64,000 nucleotides of DNA from Kangiella sp. GTDB taxonomy: Bacteria > Pseudomonadota > Gammaproteobacteria > Enterobacterales > Kangiellaceae. The notes beneath the pieces are model-generated. The model made no database searches. It was not told the DNA's origin and saw only the letters and a program-made list of their open reading frames with translations. Below, piece after piece: positions 10,243-20,291 of this stretch (the stretch's first letter is position 1; every line of letters begins with the position of its first letter). Where the stretch lies: the NCBI RefSeq assembly GCF_014762745.1, contig NZ_JABURJ010000110.1:1-64000 (forward strand). Direction: 5' to 3'. The position numbers were made by a program, and so were the translations under genes.

Positions 10243-11574
10243 TTACAGCTTCTCTCTTGGCACAAACTCCAGGACTGTAGCATTGATGCAATAGCGTTGC
10301 TTACCATTCGGACCATCATCAAATACATGCCCAAGATGAATACCAGTTGAAGCAGAGCGAAGTTCGGTGCGTTGCATACCGAAACTATTATCTTCATGAT
10401 AGGTAACTGAGCCGTCTACTGGTTTTGTAAACGATAACCAGCCAGTTCCTGAGTTAAATCTATCACGCGTATCGAATAATGGCTGTCCACTGAGCTTATC
10501 CACAAAAACGCCATCGGGTGTATTCTTGAACACTTCATACTGCTTACAGAAGCGACCATCGGTGCCTTTTTGGAACGCCACATTGAAAGCCTCCGAATCA
10601 CCCAGCTTGAAGTAACCTAGCGCTTTGTAAAATTCCTTCGCTGATAAGTAGCCCTGGTAGCCTAAAGCCTCTTCGCCATTATCAATAAACAGAATGGTCG
10701 GCGTTGCCCAGGTTGGTGTTTTGATCTCAAGCCCATCTAACTGAGAAGCATAACGGAACGTCATAGGAATGGTGCCCTGATAATCGTTCGCCACATCCTT
10801 TTTGAATTTCTCACAATAAGGGCAATAGTCCTGCGAATCGACAATCACAATCTGTTTGCCACTTAACAATGCACTGTTATCGGCTTCATCAAGATCCTGC
10901 TTGCCGTCAAAAGTCACACCAGTGGAAAAGTCAGGGCAATATCCATTCGGATTTTTGCGCAGATAATCCTGATGATACTCCTCTGCAGGATGAAATTTAT
11001 CGAGTGGTTTAATCACGGTCACAATCTTGCCGTAACCAGCTTTACTCATCAGTTCCTGGAACTCGTCTTTTAAACGATTGGCAATTTTTTCCTGCTCAGG
11101 ACTATTGGTCAAAATGGTGGAACGGTATTGAGTTCCGACATCGTTTCCCTGACGATTTAATTGAGTCGGGTCATGAGACTCGAAATAATCTTTGATAATG
11201 GTTTCAAGACTGATTTGCTGCGGATTAAAAGTCACTTTAACCACTTCCGCATAATTATCTGGATTAGACTTATGTTTTGCCTTGGTGATTTCGGCATAAG
11301 TCGCAGGATGACCGCGACCATCGGCATAACCCACTTCCGCATCAATCACACCCGGTAAAGCCTCCAAACGCTTCTCAGCACCCCAGAAACAACCCTCGCC
11401 CAGCACAATGGTATCCACATGCTTGGTCGCTGGCATATCCTGCTCAAGGCTTTCAGGTTTTTCTTTATTAACAAAGGGTTGCTTGGATAAGCTTGCAGAT
11501 TGAGCTCGCATCATCACAAAAGCAAGCCCAATGACAACCAAAACTGTGACGATAAAAACAGAAAGATATTTCAT
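10243..11574 (-). CDS. msrAB: MsrA - thioredoxin-like (CPYC) - MsrB fusion, membrane-anchored/periplasmic
   Basis: MsrA GEGCFWGAE; central QDYCPYCEKFKKDV; MsrB GTGWLSFTKP...HLGHVFDDGP...RYCINA; N-terminal TM. Confidence 0.9.
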   Translation of the reverse strand: MKYLSVFIVTVLVVIGLAFVMMRAQSASLSKQPFVNKEKPESLEQDMPATKHVDTIVLGEGCFWGAEKRLEALPGVIDAEVGYADGRGHPATYAEITKAKHKSNPDNYAEVVKVTFNPQQISLETIIKDYFESHDPTQLNRQGNDVGTQYRSTILTNSPEQEKIANRLKDEFQELMSKAGYGKIVTVIKPLDKFHPAEEYHQDYLRKNPNGYCPDFSTGVTFDGKQDLDEADNSALLSGKQIVIVDSQDYCPYCEKFKKDVANDYQGTIPMTFRYASQLDGLEIKTPTWATPTILFIDNGEEALGYQGYLSAKEFYKALGYFKLGDSEAFNVAFQKGTDGRFCKQYEVFKNTPDGVFVDKLSGQPLFDTRDRFNSGTGWLSFTKPVDGSVTYHEDNSFGMQRTELRSASTGIHLGHVFDDGPNGKQRYCINATVLEFVPREKL

Positions 11575-11733
11575 CTAACTCACACCATTATTCAGGGATG
11601 GATTTAGTATGTACAAAGAGCCATGAAAATTTAGTCAAAATTCGGCGATCGTCAGTACACAGTGAGTTAGATGACCTTTCTGCTGAAATGTTACATAAAG
11701 TTTAGTTATTAGTTCATACCTACACTCTATAGG

Positions 11734-12063
11734 CTATTCCTTTTCCATCACCACCGCTGTGCCAAAGGCTAACAACTCAGCAGCCATGCTGGCGATCATG
11801 GAGGTTTCGAAGCGCACGCCGACCACAGCGTTAGCACCGAGCATTCTAGCTTCGTCACACATGCGGTCTATCGCCTGCTCGCGGCTTTCCGCCATCAACT
11901 TGGTGTATTCATGCACTTCACCGCCAACCAGATTACGCAAGCCTGCCAGAATATCTTTACCCACATGGCGTGTGCGCACGGAATTGCCACGCACTAAACC
12001 GATCACTTTACTAACCTTATGACCAGGCACTTGCTCCACTGTATAGACTTCAATATCGCTCAT
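11734..12063 (-). CDS. YbjQ/UPF0145 heavy-metal-binding domain protein
   Basis: GLVRGNSVRTRHVGKDILAGLRNLVGGEVHEYTKLM...GANAVVGVRF. Confidence 0.88.
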   Translation of the reverse strand: MSDIEVYTVEQVPGHKVSKVIGLVRGNSVRTRHVGKDILAGLRNLVGGEVHEYTKLMAESREQAIDRMCDEARMLGANAVVGVRFETSMIASMAAELLAFGTAVVMEKE

Positions 12064-12079
12064 CGTTTTATTCCTTCTT

Positions 12080-12517
12080 TTAAAATTTAACGTTTTTGTA
12101 TTTATCTGTTTTCAAAGCTATCAGTCTTTGGCGCAGTACGCTACCCAATAGCAACAGCACACCGGCTTCAATCAGAAACACGCCAGCTTTTACCCACAAT
12201 GGAACTGATGGTTCGGTGTAGAAGGTAAACAACTGCCACACCATAAAACCGACAAAGCCGATAATTAAAATAATCCAGCCCACAATTGCCATACCGTTGG
12301 CCACGGGCTCTTTCATGATTTTATCCAATTGTGCCTCCTCGCATTCAGGATATTGCAAGTTACCCATTTCCTGCTTAATCGCCAATAAATCGTCATACAC
12401 GGCTCGGCATTGGTCGCATGATTCAATATGCACACGCACTCTTTGTCGATCCTGCTGGTTTAATTCATGATCGATATAACCGCTGATAAGTTCCTGGGTT
12501 TTATCACACTGATTCAT
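12080..12517 (-). CDS. Anti-sigma factor with zinc-finger (zf-HC2) domain and TM
   Basis: HIESCDQC ZAS motif, two TM segments; overlaps the sigma factor gene by 14 nt. Confidence 0.8.
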   Translation of the reverse strand: MNQCDKTQELISGYIDHELNQQDRQRVRVHIESCDQCRAVYDDLLAIKQEMGNLQYPECEEAQLDKIMKEPVANGMAIVGWIILIIGFVGFMVWQLFTFYTEPSVPLWVKAGVFLIEAGVLLLLGSVLRQRLIALKTDKYKNVKF

Positions 12518-13004
12518 GATTCACCTCATTCAATTCGTTTTTCAAAAGTTCTCGCAATGCCATTCGAGCCCGATGTAATCTCGACATCACAGTGCCAGCC
12601 GGAATCGCTAATATTTCCGCAATATCCTCATAGCTATTACCATGATAATCGCGCAACACAATCAACTCACGTTGCATCAGTGGCAAAGCATTCAAGGCTG
12701 TCATTAATCGCGTTTTAATTTGCAGTTGCTCAAGTTGTCTTTCCGGCGACTGAGTTGATGAACTTTGCTGTTCAGTATCCAGCTCATCCGCTCGCGACAA
12801 TTGCCGAATCCGATCAATCGCGGCATTACGCACGACCCGATAAAGCCATTTCTGCAAATCGATACCGCCTTTTGGAGCCTTTGGATGCGCCAGAGCCTTT
12901 TCTACACTGGCCTGCACCACATCCTCCGCATCAGTTTGACTACCCAATAGTTGCACTGCAAAAATTAAGGCTTTTCGGCTGTAATCAATCAATTCCTGCG
13001 ACAA
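12504..13004 (-). CDS. ECF-type RNA polymerase sigma factor
   Basis: Sigma70 regions 2 and 4: TDAEDVVQASVEKAL, QRELIVLRDYHGNSYEDIAEILAIPAGTVMSRLHRAR. Confidence 0.92.
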   Translation of the reverse strand: MSQELIDYSRKALIFAVQLLGSQTDAEDVVQASVEKALAHPKAPKGGIDLQKWLYRVVRNAAIDRIRQLSRADELDTEQQSSSTQSPERQLEQLQIKTRLMTALNALPLMQRELIVLRDYHGNSYEDIAEILAIPAGTVMSRLHRARMALRELLKNELNEVNHESV

Positions 13005-13230
13005 TGACTTTGCCCTCTTGTTGTCGTTCTCAATGGTTTAACGAGGAGTTAACGGTTTTATTCCATTATTTATAATTTTTATCCTAAAAGTTATAGCATG
13101 ATAAACCCAAAAGCTATAACAGCTGCCAATATTAGTATCATCTAACCGTTTTCTTAATATCATTAATTGAAGTAAATACAAACAGTTACTATACTCACTT
13201 CGGTATTATTTGAAACAATAGGGAAACAAC

Positions 13231-13770
13231 ATGAATATCCTCAAAGACCTTGGGAAGGGTTTTTACACACTTCTTTTTATCGCACCACTTTTCTGGATTA
13301 TTCCAGCCCTGATAGAAGGCTTACAACACTTTGTTGAAGTACAACTTGGAATGTTCACCATTGGTGACGGTGTTCAGGACGGCAAAGAAAAAGCTATTCG
13401 CTTACTATTTGGTTATTTTAAAGTTATCAGCATAACAATCCCCGCATTGTTAATTCTCAAGCTGGCCGCTAATCAATGGGATAAACGTCAATTATTTCCC
13501 TTAACCTCATTCGAAAAGAAAGTATTCATTGCAGTTCCGCTGTCATTATTGCTAGCGCTCATTTTTGTTTTCTATTTCAGCGCTCCTGTAGTCGCCTGGC
13601 TGAATAGCCTACTTAATATCCCTCAAGGATTGCTACCTTTCATGCCTGTTATACTTCTGCTCATTCCAATGGCTCTGTTGCGCCAACCCTTTTTAAAGAT
13701 GTTGCTTCGCTTATCGGGAATTAACATAGAAGGAAACTCTCTCAGCGCTCTTATCTTTTTGAAATATTAA
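13231..13770 (+). CDS. Multi-TM hypothetical protein (upstream part of a possible split gene)
   Basis: 180-aa TM-rich ORF with good start context (agggaaacaacATG). Confidence 0.5.
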   Translation: MNILKDLGKGFYTLLFIAPLFWIIPALIEGLQHFVEVQLGMFTIGDGVQDGKEKAIRLLFGYFKVISITIPALLILKLAANQWDKRQLFPLTSFEKKVFIAVPLSLLLALIFVFYFSAPVVAWLNSLLNIPQGLLPFMPVILLLIPMALLRQPFLKMLLRLSGINIEGNSLSALIFLKY

Positions 13771-13994
13771 TGTTTCTATTCACTGCTCTGTTACTGACTG
13801 CACCAATGATATTGCACTACAAACTGGGGCTTGATTGGGCGATGGGTGCAACCGGCTGGGAGCTTTTTGGGTTGCTGGCTGCTGACTCAGTTCTAGTTGG
13901 CTTTATGGCATTATTGATGGGGCTATCTATGCGTTTAGCAGTTACTGCTACATATGCCAAAAAACTAACCCTCACCGCTGATCAGCCCACATAA
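13770..13994 (+). CDS. Small TM protein, TAATG-coupled to the preceding ORF
   Basis: Stop/start overlap TAATG at 13768-13772; two predicted TM segments. Confidence 0.45.
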   Translation: MFLFTALLLTAPMILHYKLGLDWAMGATGWELFGLLAADSVLVGFMALLMGLSMRLAVTATYAKKLTLTADQPT

Positions 13995-14100
13995 CAGTAA
14001 AATACCTGTCATGCATAACCACTATCAGTGATCACCATTGACATTCGCGGTGGGGTAACGCTTCAATAGTAATTACCGAAAAGAACAACTGGAAGCTACT

Positions 14101-14970
14101 ATGAGTAACACATCCGACTATACCCCACCAAAAGTCTGGAAATGGGAAAAAGAAAGTGGTGGCAAATTTGCCAAGATTAATCGCCCTGTGTCGGGTCCTA
14201 CACACGCTAAAGATTTACCAGTAGGGAAACACCCTCTACAGCTATATTCCCTAGCCACGCCCAATGGCGTTAAAGTGACTATTCTGCTGGAAGAACTCCT
14301 AGCCAAAGGTATTACCGAAGCAGAATACGATGCCTATCTGATTGATATCAGCGAAGGTGATCAATTCAGCAGTGGCTTTGTGCAGATTAATCCCAATTCA
14401 AAAATCCCAGCGATGGTTGATCACAGCACCACCCCACCGACTCGTATCTTCGAATCAGGCGCCATTCTGTTATATCTTGCTGAAAAATTTAATGCCTTTC
14501 TGCCGAGCAAACCTGAGCAACGCGCTGAATTGTTGTCATGGCTTTTCTGGCAGGTTGGGAGCGCGCCTTATGTCGGCGGTGGCTTCGGCCATTTCTTTAA
14601 ATATGCGCCAATCAAAATCGAATACTGCATTGACCGCTTCACTATGGAAGCCAAGCGCCAGCTGGATGTTCTGGATAAGCGTCTGGCCAACAATAAATAT
14701 ATCTGTGGTGATGAATATACCATTGCCGACATGGCGATTTGGCCCTGGTACGGCTGTCTGGTACTTAACGAAGTCTATGAAGCCGCCGAGTTTTTACAGG
14801 CCGATACCTATAAACATGTGATGCGCTGGGCGAAAGAAATCGCTGGTCGTGACGCGGTGAAACGTGGCCGTATGGTCAATCGCACCTGGGGCGAGCCGCA
14901 TGAACAGCTGCATGAACGCCATGATGCTAAAGACTTCGATACCAACACCGAAGACAAAAAAGACGACTAA
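14101..14970 (+). CDS. yghU: Glutathione S-transferase family protein, YghU-like
   Basis: YTPPKVWKWEKESGGKFAKINRPVSGPTHAKDLPVGKHPLQLYSLATPNGVKVTILLEEL. Confidence 0.93.
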   Translation: MSNTSDYTPPKVWKWEKESGGKFAKINRPVSGPTHAKDLPVGKHPLQLYSLATPNGVKVTILLEELLAKGITEAEYDAYLIDISEGDQFSSGFVQINPNSKIPAMVDHSTTPPTRIFESGAILLYLAEKFNAFLPSKPEQRAELLSWLFWQVGSAPYVGGGFGHFFKYAPIKIEYCIDRFTMEAKRQLDVLDKRLANNKYICGDEYTIADMAIWPWYGCLVLNEVYEAAEFLQADTYKHVMRWAKEIAGRDAVKRGRMVNRTWGEPHEQLHERHDAKDFDTNTEDKKDD

Positions 14971-14984
14971 GGAACGAAGCGGCC

Positions 14985-15596
14985 ATGCAAAATAACAGAA
15001 TAGCCATCAGCATCTGGATTGCCATTTTCATGGTCGTTTTCATCTGGTCAGGGATAGGTCCTAAAGATCGTATGACCTGGATGCTGGAAGTGGCGCCGGC
15101 AGTGCTCGGTTTTATCGCACTAGTTATCACCTACAAACGCTTCCCGCTGACACCAATGCTTTACATCCTGATACTCATACACAGCATCATCCTGATCGTC
15201 GGCGGCCACTATACTTATGCCGAAGTGCCGCTGTTCGACGACATGAAACAATGGTTCGGCTGGGAACGCAACAACTATGACAAACTGGGGCACTTTGTAC
15301 AGGGTTTTATCCCTGCCATGATCGCCCGCGAACTCATGATACGACTCAATGTTTTTAATAGCGCTAAATGGCGCACCTTTTTTATCATCAGTTTCAGCCT
15401 CGGATTCAGCGCCTTTTATGAATTGATTGAATGGTGGGTCGCGCTTCTTTCTGAACAGGCTGCCGAAGCTTTCCTCGGCACCCAGGGCTATGTCTGGGAC
15501 ACCCAATCCGACATGTGGTGGTGTTTACTCGGCGCTATTATTGCATTGCTCACCTTGAGCAAATGGCACGATAAGCAGTTGGAAAAATTAAAATAA
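14985..15596 (+). CDS. DUF2238/YjdF-family membrane protein
   Basis: HYTYAEVPL, DKLGHFVQGFIPAMIARELMIR, YVWDTQSDMWWCLLGA motifs. Confidence 0.85.
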   Translation: MQNNRIAISIWIAIFMVVFIWSGIGPKDRMTWMLEVAPAVLGFIALVITYKRFPLTPMLYILILIHSIILIVGGHYTYAEVPLFDDMKQWFGWERNNYDKLGHFVQGFIPAMIARELMIRLNVFNSAKWRTFFIISFSLGFSAFYELIEWWVALLSEQAAEAFLGTQGYVWDTQSDMWWCLLGAIIALLTLSKWHDKQLEKLK

Positions 15597-15648
15597 GACT
15601 CGCGGTGTGCCAAAGCACACTCTACTACTAAGCCTCACGCTTCTGTCA

Positions 15649-15669
15649 TACCGCGGCTAGACCGCGGTA
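15649..15669. repeat. REP-like palindrome (TACCGCGGCTAGACCGCGGTA)
   Basis: Perfect-arm palindrome in an intergenic region with flank CTGTCA...TCCAGT. Confidence 0.6.
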
Positions 15670-15826
15670 TCCAGTGACTTTTGAAGATATATAAAGATAA
15701 CCCAGCATGGCGCCCCTAAAACCCCAACTCAGCCTTTGTCTCTCAACAACCCACCTATATCAACTTGCCATTTATCAAGGACTTAATTACTCTTAGTCAC
15801 TTCACCAAAAATAAGAGAGCAAACAC

Positions 15827-16159
15827 ATGGAACAACTAAAACATTCTGGCTTGGGTATCACAACATTCGTCTTGGGGTTAATTGCGCCGATCGGTTTAAT
15901 TCTTTGCATCATCTTCGCGGCGATTGCAGAAGCGTCCAGTTATGGGGGTATGGATCCAAATTCCACTCAAGCGGTGGTTATTGGATTGTTTTTAATATTG
16001 TTTGTTCTTTTAGCGCTAGTTGCCATAGGTCTTGGCATCGGTGCTTTCGTACAAAAAGGCTACAAGAAAATTCTGCCAATCCTTGGTGTAGTGTTTTCAT
16101 CGGTTGTCCTGTTATTCACAGTCCTCCTGATGATTATTGGCGCTAACGCTGGCTACTAG
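15827..16159 (+). CDS. Small DUF4190-like membrane protein
   Basis: 110 aa, three hydrophobic segments, followed by a terminator. Confidence 0.6.
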   Translation: MEQLKHSGLGITTFVLGLIAPIGLILCIIFAAIAEASSYGGMDPNSTQAVVIGLFLILFVLLALVAIGLGIGAFVQKGYKKILPILGVVFSSVVLLFTVLLMIIGANAGY

Positions 16160-16162
16160 ATA

Positions 16163-16192
16163 CAAAAAAGCCTCCAATCGGAGGCTTCTTCT
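16163..16192. terminator. Rho-independent terminator
   Basis: AAGCCTCCAATCGGAGGCTTCTTCTT between convergent genes. Confidence 0.75.
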
Positions 16193-16208
16193 TAACAAAA
16201 TCTATCGC

Positions 16209-16397
16209 TTAAAGACTTTTCTTGAACTCGTCGGTCATCAGTTCGAAATCTTCTTTGCCGACGCCGCAGTCCGGGCAGTACCAGTCTTCTGGCACATCTT
16301 CCCAGCGGGTTCCGGGCGCGATGCCATCTTCTTCCCAGCCGAGTTCTTCGTCGTAAACAAAATCACAAACCAGACAACGGTATTTTCTATATTCCAC
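16209..16397 (-). CDS. Rubredoxin
   Basis: [41 protein letters not shown], two CxxC motifs. Confidence 0.95.
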   Translation of the reverse strand: MEYRKYRCLVCDFVYDEELGWEEDGIAPGTRWEDVPEDWYCPDCGVGKEDFELMTDEFKKSL

Positions 16398-16571
16398 CAG
16401 CTAAACCTCTCGAATCTCTATCTGTATGGGCTTTTCAGGGCCACATTGTAAGCATTTTGCGCTGAATTGCTAGCAACTGAGGGGACAAATAGGCCAAAGA
16501 TACACCAATTGGGTAACTTCATGTTAGAATTGCGCCAACTTAAAAGTCATAATAAACATTTGGGTGCACGC

Positions 16572-17582
16572 ATGGTTTTTCAAGGCCAACATATTCTCTC
16601 CATTGACCAATTAGACCGCGAGGCGGTTGAGCGAATCCTTCAAGTTGCTGATTTAATGCACCCCTACGTGGCTCGCGAAAAAAGCTGTCGCGTCCTGGAT
16701 GGCGCAGTGCTTGCTAATATGTTCTTCGAGCCCAGCACCCGCACCCGTATCAGCTTCGGCACAGCCTTTAATCTACTGGGCGGCCATGTGCGCGAAACCG
16801 TTGGCATGTCGACCTCGTCCCTAGCTAAAGGCGAATCGCTGTACGACACTGCTCAGGTACTTTCGACTTACGCAGATGTGGTGGCCATGCGCCATCCGCA
16901 AGCTGGCTCTGTAGCTGAGTTTGCAGCAGGCAGCAAAATCCCGGTGATCAATGGTGGCGACGGCCCGAATGAACACCCAACCCAGGCTCTGCTTGATATC
17001 TATACCATCTTCAATGAACTGAACCGCATTCAAAAAGGCACCGAGAATTTGCGCATCGCAATGATGGGCGACTTGAAAAACGGCCGCACAGTTCATTCAC
17101 TGACACAATTGCTGTGTGTCTTCCCGAATATAGACTTTACCTTTGTCGCGCCCAATGCCTTGGCCATGCCAGACAAAGTCTTAGCGGTTTGCGATAAACA
17201 TAATCATCGCGTCACCATTACCGAAAGCCTCGAAGACGGCCTGCAAGGTCAGGATGTCGTATACCAGACGCGCATTCAGGAAGAGCGTTTCGAAACGCAA
17301 CGCGAAGCGGATTTATACCGCGGCAAATATCGACTCAACCAATCGCTTTACGAAAAACTTTGCGACCCGAACACCATCATCATGCATCCGCTACCACGCG
17401 ACTCACGCCCGGAAGCCAATGAGCTGAGCAATGACATGAATGATAATCCTAATCTGGCGATATTCCGTCAGGCTTATTTCGGCGTCAAAGTGCGCATGGC
17501 CTTGTTTGCGCTCGTGCTGGGTGTTGAAGACAAGCTCAGTCAATACGAAGCTCCGGTCAGCTGGCACTCGAACAAGCTTTAA
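16572..17582 (+). CDS. pyrB: Aspartate carbamoyltransferase catalytic chain
   Basis: FFEPSTRTRISF, GDGPNEHPTQALLDIYTI, MHPLPR. The track start 16467 is upstream; ATG at 16572 (MVFQGQHIL) is more likely. Confidence 0.94.
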   Translation: MVFQGQHILSIDQLDREAVERILQVADLMHPYVAREKSCRVLDGAVLANMFFEPSTRTRISFGTAFNLLGGHVRETVGMSTSSLAKGESLYDTAQVLSTYADVVAMRHPQAGSVAEFAAGSKIPVINGGDGPNEHPTQALLDIYTIFNELNRIQKGTENLRIAMMGDLKNGRTVHSLTQLLCVFPNIDFTFVAPNALAMPDKVLAVCDKHNHRVTITESLEDGLQGQDVVYQTRIQEERFETQREADLYRGKYRLNQSLYEKLCDPNTIIMHPLPRDSRPEANELSNDMNDNPNLAIFRQAYFGVKVRMALFALVLGVEDKLSQYEAPVSWHSNKL

Positions 17583-17621
17583 TTCGTATCTCAATTTTCA
17601 TACCAAATTATCGGAATTTTT

Positions 17622-18896
17622 ATGACCACATCAGATCAACTTTTTAATCGCGCCAAACAGCACATTCCTGGTGGCGTCAACTCTCCTGTTCGTGCTTTCA
17701 ACGGCGTTGGTGGCACTCCGATTTTCTTCAAGTCTGCAAACGGTGCCTACTTCACCTCAGCCGACAACAAACATTACGTCGATTACGTTGGCTCATGGGG
17801 GCCAATGATTCTTGGCCACAACCACCCAGCGATCTTAGAAGCTGTGATTAAAGCGGCTGAAAAAGGTTTGAGCTACGGCGCGCCGACCGAAGTCGAAGCG
17901 GAAATGGCGGAAAAGATCTGCGAATTGATTCCATCGATTGAAATGGTGCGCATGGTCAACTCAGGCACCGAAGCGACCATGAGTGCGATTCGTCTGGCGC
18001 GTGGTTACACCCGTCGCGACAAGATCATCAAATTTGAAGGTTGTTACCACGGCCACGCCGATTGCCTATTAGTTAAAGCAGGTTCTGGGGCATTAACCCT
18101 TGGCGAACCCACCTCACCGGGCGTACCAGCGGATTTTGCCAAACACACCTTAACCGCTGAGTTTAATAACCTTGATAGCGTTAAGGCGCTATTGTCAGAG
18201 TTTGGCGAAGACGTCGCCTGTATTATCGTCGAGCCAATTGCCGGTAACATGAACTGCATTCCGCCTGTTCCGGGCTTCCTCGAAGGCCTGCGCGAACTGT
18301 GCGATCAGCACGGCGCCGTATTAATTTTCGACGAAGTGATGACCGGATTTAGAATGGGCATTGATGGCGCACAAGGTTACTACAACATCAAACCTGACAT
18401 GACGTGTTTAGGCAAAGTCATCGGCGGCGGTATGCCAGTAGGCGCTTTTGGCGGTAAAAAAGAAATCTTCGAACAGCTGGCGCCACTTGGCCCTGTCTAT
18501 CAGGCAGGCACTTTATCAGGCAACCCAGTAGCCATGGCCGCAGGCCTGGCCGCCCTCAATGAATTATCAAAGCCTGGCTTCTACCAGCCACTGTTCGACT
18601 ACACCGAAAAATTAGTAGACGGCATGCGCGCGATAGCCCACGAAGCCAGCATCCCATTCACCACCAATCATGTCGGCTCCATGTTCGGCTTCTTCTTCAA
18701 CGACGCCGAAACTGTCACCAGTTACCAACAAGTCGCCAACGGTGATCTGGAACGCTTCAAAAAGTTCTACCATGACATGCTAGACCAACACATCTACCTG
18801 GCACCGTCTGCGTTTGAAGCAGGTTTTGTTTCAGCCGCCCATGGCGAAGAAGAACTCGAGTTAACTTTGAATGCAATGAGAAAAGCGTTGTTGTAA
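17622..18896 (+). CDS. hemL: Glutamate-1-semialdehyde 2,1-aminomutase
   Basis: [37 protein letters not shown] Lys region [21 protein letters not shown]. Confidence 0.97.
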   Translation: MTTSDQLFNRAKQHIPGGVNSPVRAFNGVGGTPIFFKSANGAYFTSADNKHYVDYVGSWGPMILGHNHPAILEAVIKAAEKGLSYGAPTEVEAEMAEKICELIPSIEMVRMVNSGTEATMSAIRLARGYTRRDKIIKFEGCYHGHADCLLVKAGSGALTLGEPTSPGVPADFAKHTLTAEFNNLDSVKALLSEFGEDVACIIVEPIAGNMNCIPPVPGFLEGLRELCDQHGAVLIFDEVMTGFRMGIDGAQGYYNIKPDMTCLGKVIGGGMPVGAFGGKKEIFEQLAPLGPVYQAGTLSGNPVAMAAGLAALNELSKPGFYQPLFDYTEKLVDGMRAIAHEASIPFTTNHVGSMFGFFFNDAETVTSYQQVANGDLERFKKFYHDMLDQHIYLAPSAFEAGFVSAAHGEEELELTLNAMRKALL

Positions 18897-18904
18897 AACT
18901 TAAC

Positions 18905-18938
18905 CTCCTTGATTACCATTAATTTGGTAATCAAGGAG
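18905..18938. promoter_or_regulatory. Perfect 14-bp inverted repeat overlapping the Shine-Dalgarno of the HigA gene
   Basis: CTCCTTGATTACCA-TTAATT-TGGTAATCAAGGAG; right arm ends in AAGGAG 8 nt before ATG. Confidence 0.75.
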
Positions 18939-18946
18939 AAAGCATC

Positions 18947-19243
18947 ATGAGTAAATTGAAACGCAAACCAACTCATCCAGGACTCATTCTAAAAAAAGAT
19001 ATACTCGAACCACTGAAGCTTTCAATTACACTAGCGGCTCACATGCTAGGTATAACTAGAAAACGTTTATCCAATTTCGTCAATGGCAAAGTATCTTGCA
19101 CGCCAGAGCTCGCCCACCGCCTAGCTTACATGACCAACACCACCGTTGCTTCGTGGCTCAATATGCAGAACGCCTTAAACATTTGGGAAGAGGATAAAAA
19201 AGAAGCTCCAGAAGGAGTGCAGAAGTTAGAAGCGTTTTCTTAA
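18947..19243 (+). CDS. HigA/VapI-family antitoxin-like HTH protein
   Basis: KPTHPGLILKKDILEPLKLSITLAAHMLGITRKRLSNFVNGKVSCTPELAHRLAYMTNTTVASWLNMQ. Confidence 0.9.
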   Translation: MSKLKRKPTHPGLILKKDILEPLKLSITLAAHMLGITRKRLSNFVNGKVSCTPELAHRLAYMTNTTVASWLNMQNALNIWEEDKKEAPEGVQKLEAFS

Positions 19244-19244
19244 C

Positions 19245-19291
19245 CGTAGGGTGCGTCGCGACGCAGATCCTGCCCCTTGGGTGCCGCTCTT
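19245..19291 (+). repeat. REP element copy 1
   Basis: CGTAGGGTGCGTCGCGACGCAGATCCTGCCCCTTGGGTGCCGCTCTT, near-identical to copies at 19641 and 20595. Confidence 0.8.
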
Positions 19292-19616
19292 AAGAATTAA
19301 TCAATTGCACTAACCTACTGCGCAAATCTTCGCTAAACTCATTCAAGTCCGACTCATTAATTAACTCATATCTAAGCATCAGCAAAAGACTCATAAACAT
19401 ATTCGACCTTGAATGATGATCTAGACAATCCTGAAGAATTTTTGCTTGTTCATCAACAAACCCTTTTGCATTCCAGAATTGCTCTGTGGGAGTGTGCTCA
19501 GTGTTAATAACAATCTTTATCAGCTTTTCATTCTGCTTAGCCAAATATCGCTCACGCCAGCCTTCAAGACTTTTCCTATAAACTTTCCAATCAGACTCTA
19601 AAACTTCAGAACTCAT
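19290..19616 (-). CDS. Hypothetical protein
   Basis: 108-aa ORF between REP copies; no recognised domain. Confidence 0.5.
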   Translation of the reverse strand: MSSEVLESDWKVYRKSLEGWRERYLAKQNEKLIKIVINTEHTPTEQFWNAKGFVDEQAKILQDCLDHHSRSNMFMSLLLMLRYELINESDLNEFSEDLRSRLVQLINS

Positions 19617-19640
19617 AAAATACTAAACCTCACTCCATAT

Positions 19641-19687
19641 CGTAGGGTGCGTCGTGACGCAGATCCTGCCCTAGGGGTACCGCTCTT
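19641..19687 (+). repeat. REP element copy 2
   Basis: CGTAGGGTGCGTCGTGACGCAGATCCTGCCCTAGGGGTACCGCTCTT. Confidence 0.85.
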
Positions 19688-19711
19688 ATAACCTGCAATC
19701 TACCACCAAAC

Positions 19712-20242
19712 TTAAACCTCACCAAATCTGCCTTCAAATTCACCACATCCGGCCCAGTCAATTGAAAACAAGCCTCGTTTGCCATCACGATGGAATGTCG
19801 AATAAGGCCAATCTCTCACCCTCTTAACCCACTGATGCTTCACAGGATTGATATAACAATAATGGATATGGTTTATATAATCTTCTTCGTCTCGAATTTG
19901 ATGCTCCCAAAAACGTCGTTGCCATACACCTTTTTCATTACGAGTTATTCTTGAAATGTGATCGATAGCATTGAGATTAAGCCGCTTGGTGAAACCTTCT
20001 TTAATTAATCTCAATCGATTTGAATAATCGTCATCATTTTGCGGTAACGTCATCACCATATGAAAATGATCCGGTAAAATAACCAATGCATCAAGTTTGA
20101 AAGGAAGTTGCTTTTTGACGTGATTAAACGATTGACGAAGCTCATTGATATGACGGGTTAATAACCCACTCTTACGATCCAATATGTTAACGGTAAAGAA
20201 ATAGGTACCTCCCTTTACCTTTGCTCTTCGATAGTTCGGCAT
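19712..20242 (-). mobile_element. REP-associated tyrosine transposase (RAYT, Y1/IS200-like)
   Basis: YRRAKVKGGTYFFTVNILDR, LPDHFHMVMTLP (HUH), YINHIHYCYINPVKHQWV. The track ORF starts inside the REP (20281); the native start is probably ATG at 20242 (MPNYRRAK). Confidence 0.93.
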
Positions 20243-20264
20243 CCATGCCCTCCTTGAATTTATC

Positions 20265-20287
20265 GGTGCGTCACGACGCACCCTACG
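20265..20287 (-). repeat. REP element copy 3 (inverted, short)
   Basis: GGTGCGTCACGACGCACCCTACG, reverse complement of the core of copies 1, 2 and 4. Confidence 0.85.
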
Positions 20288-20291
20288 TTAA

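Noticed and set aside
16137-16451. 104-aa plus-strand ORF
   Set aside because: Runs through a terminator and antisense to rubredoxin; shadow ORF.
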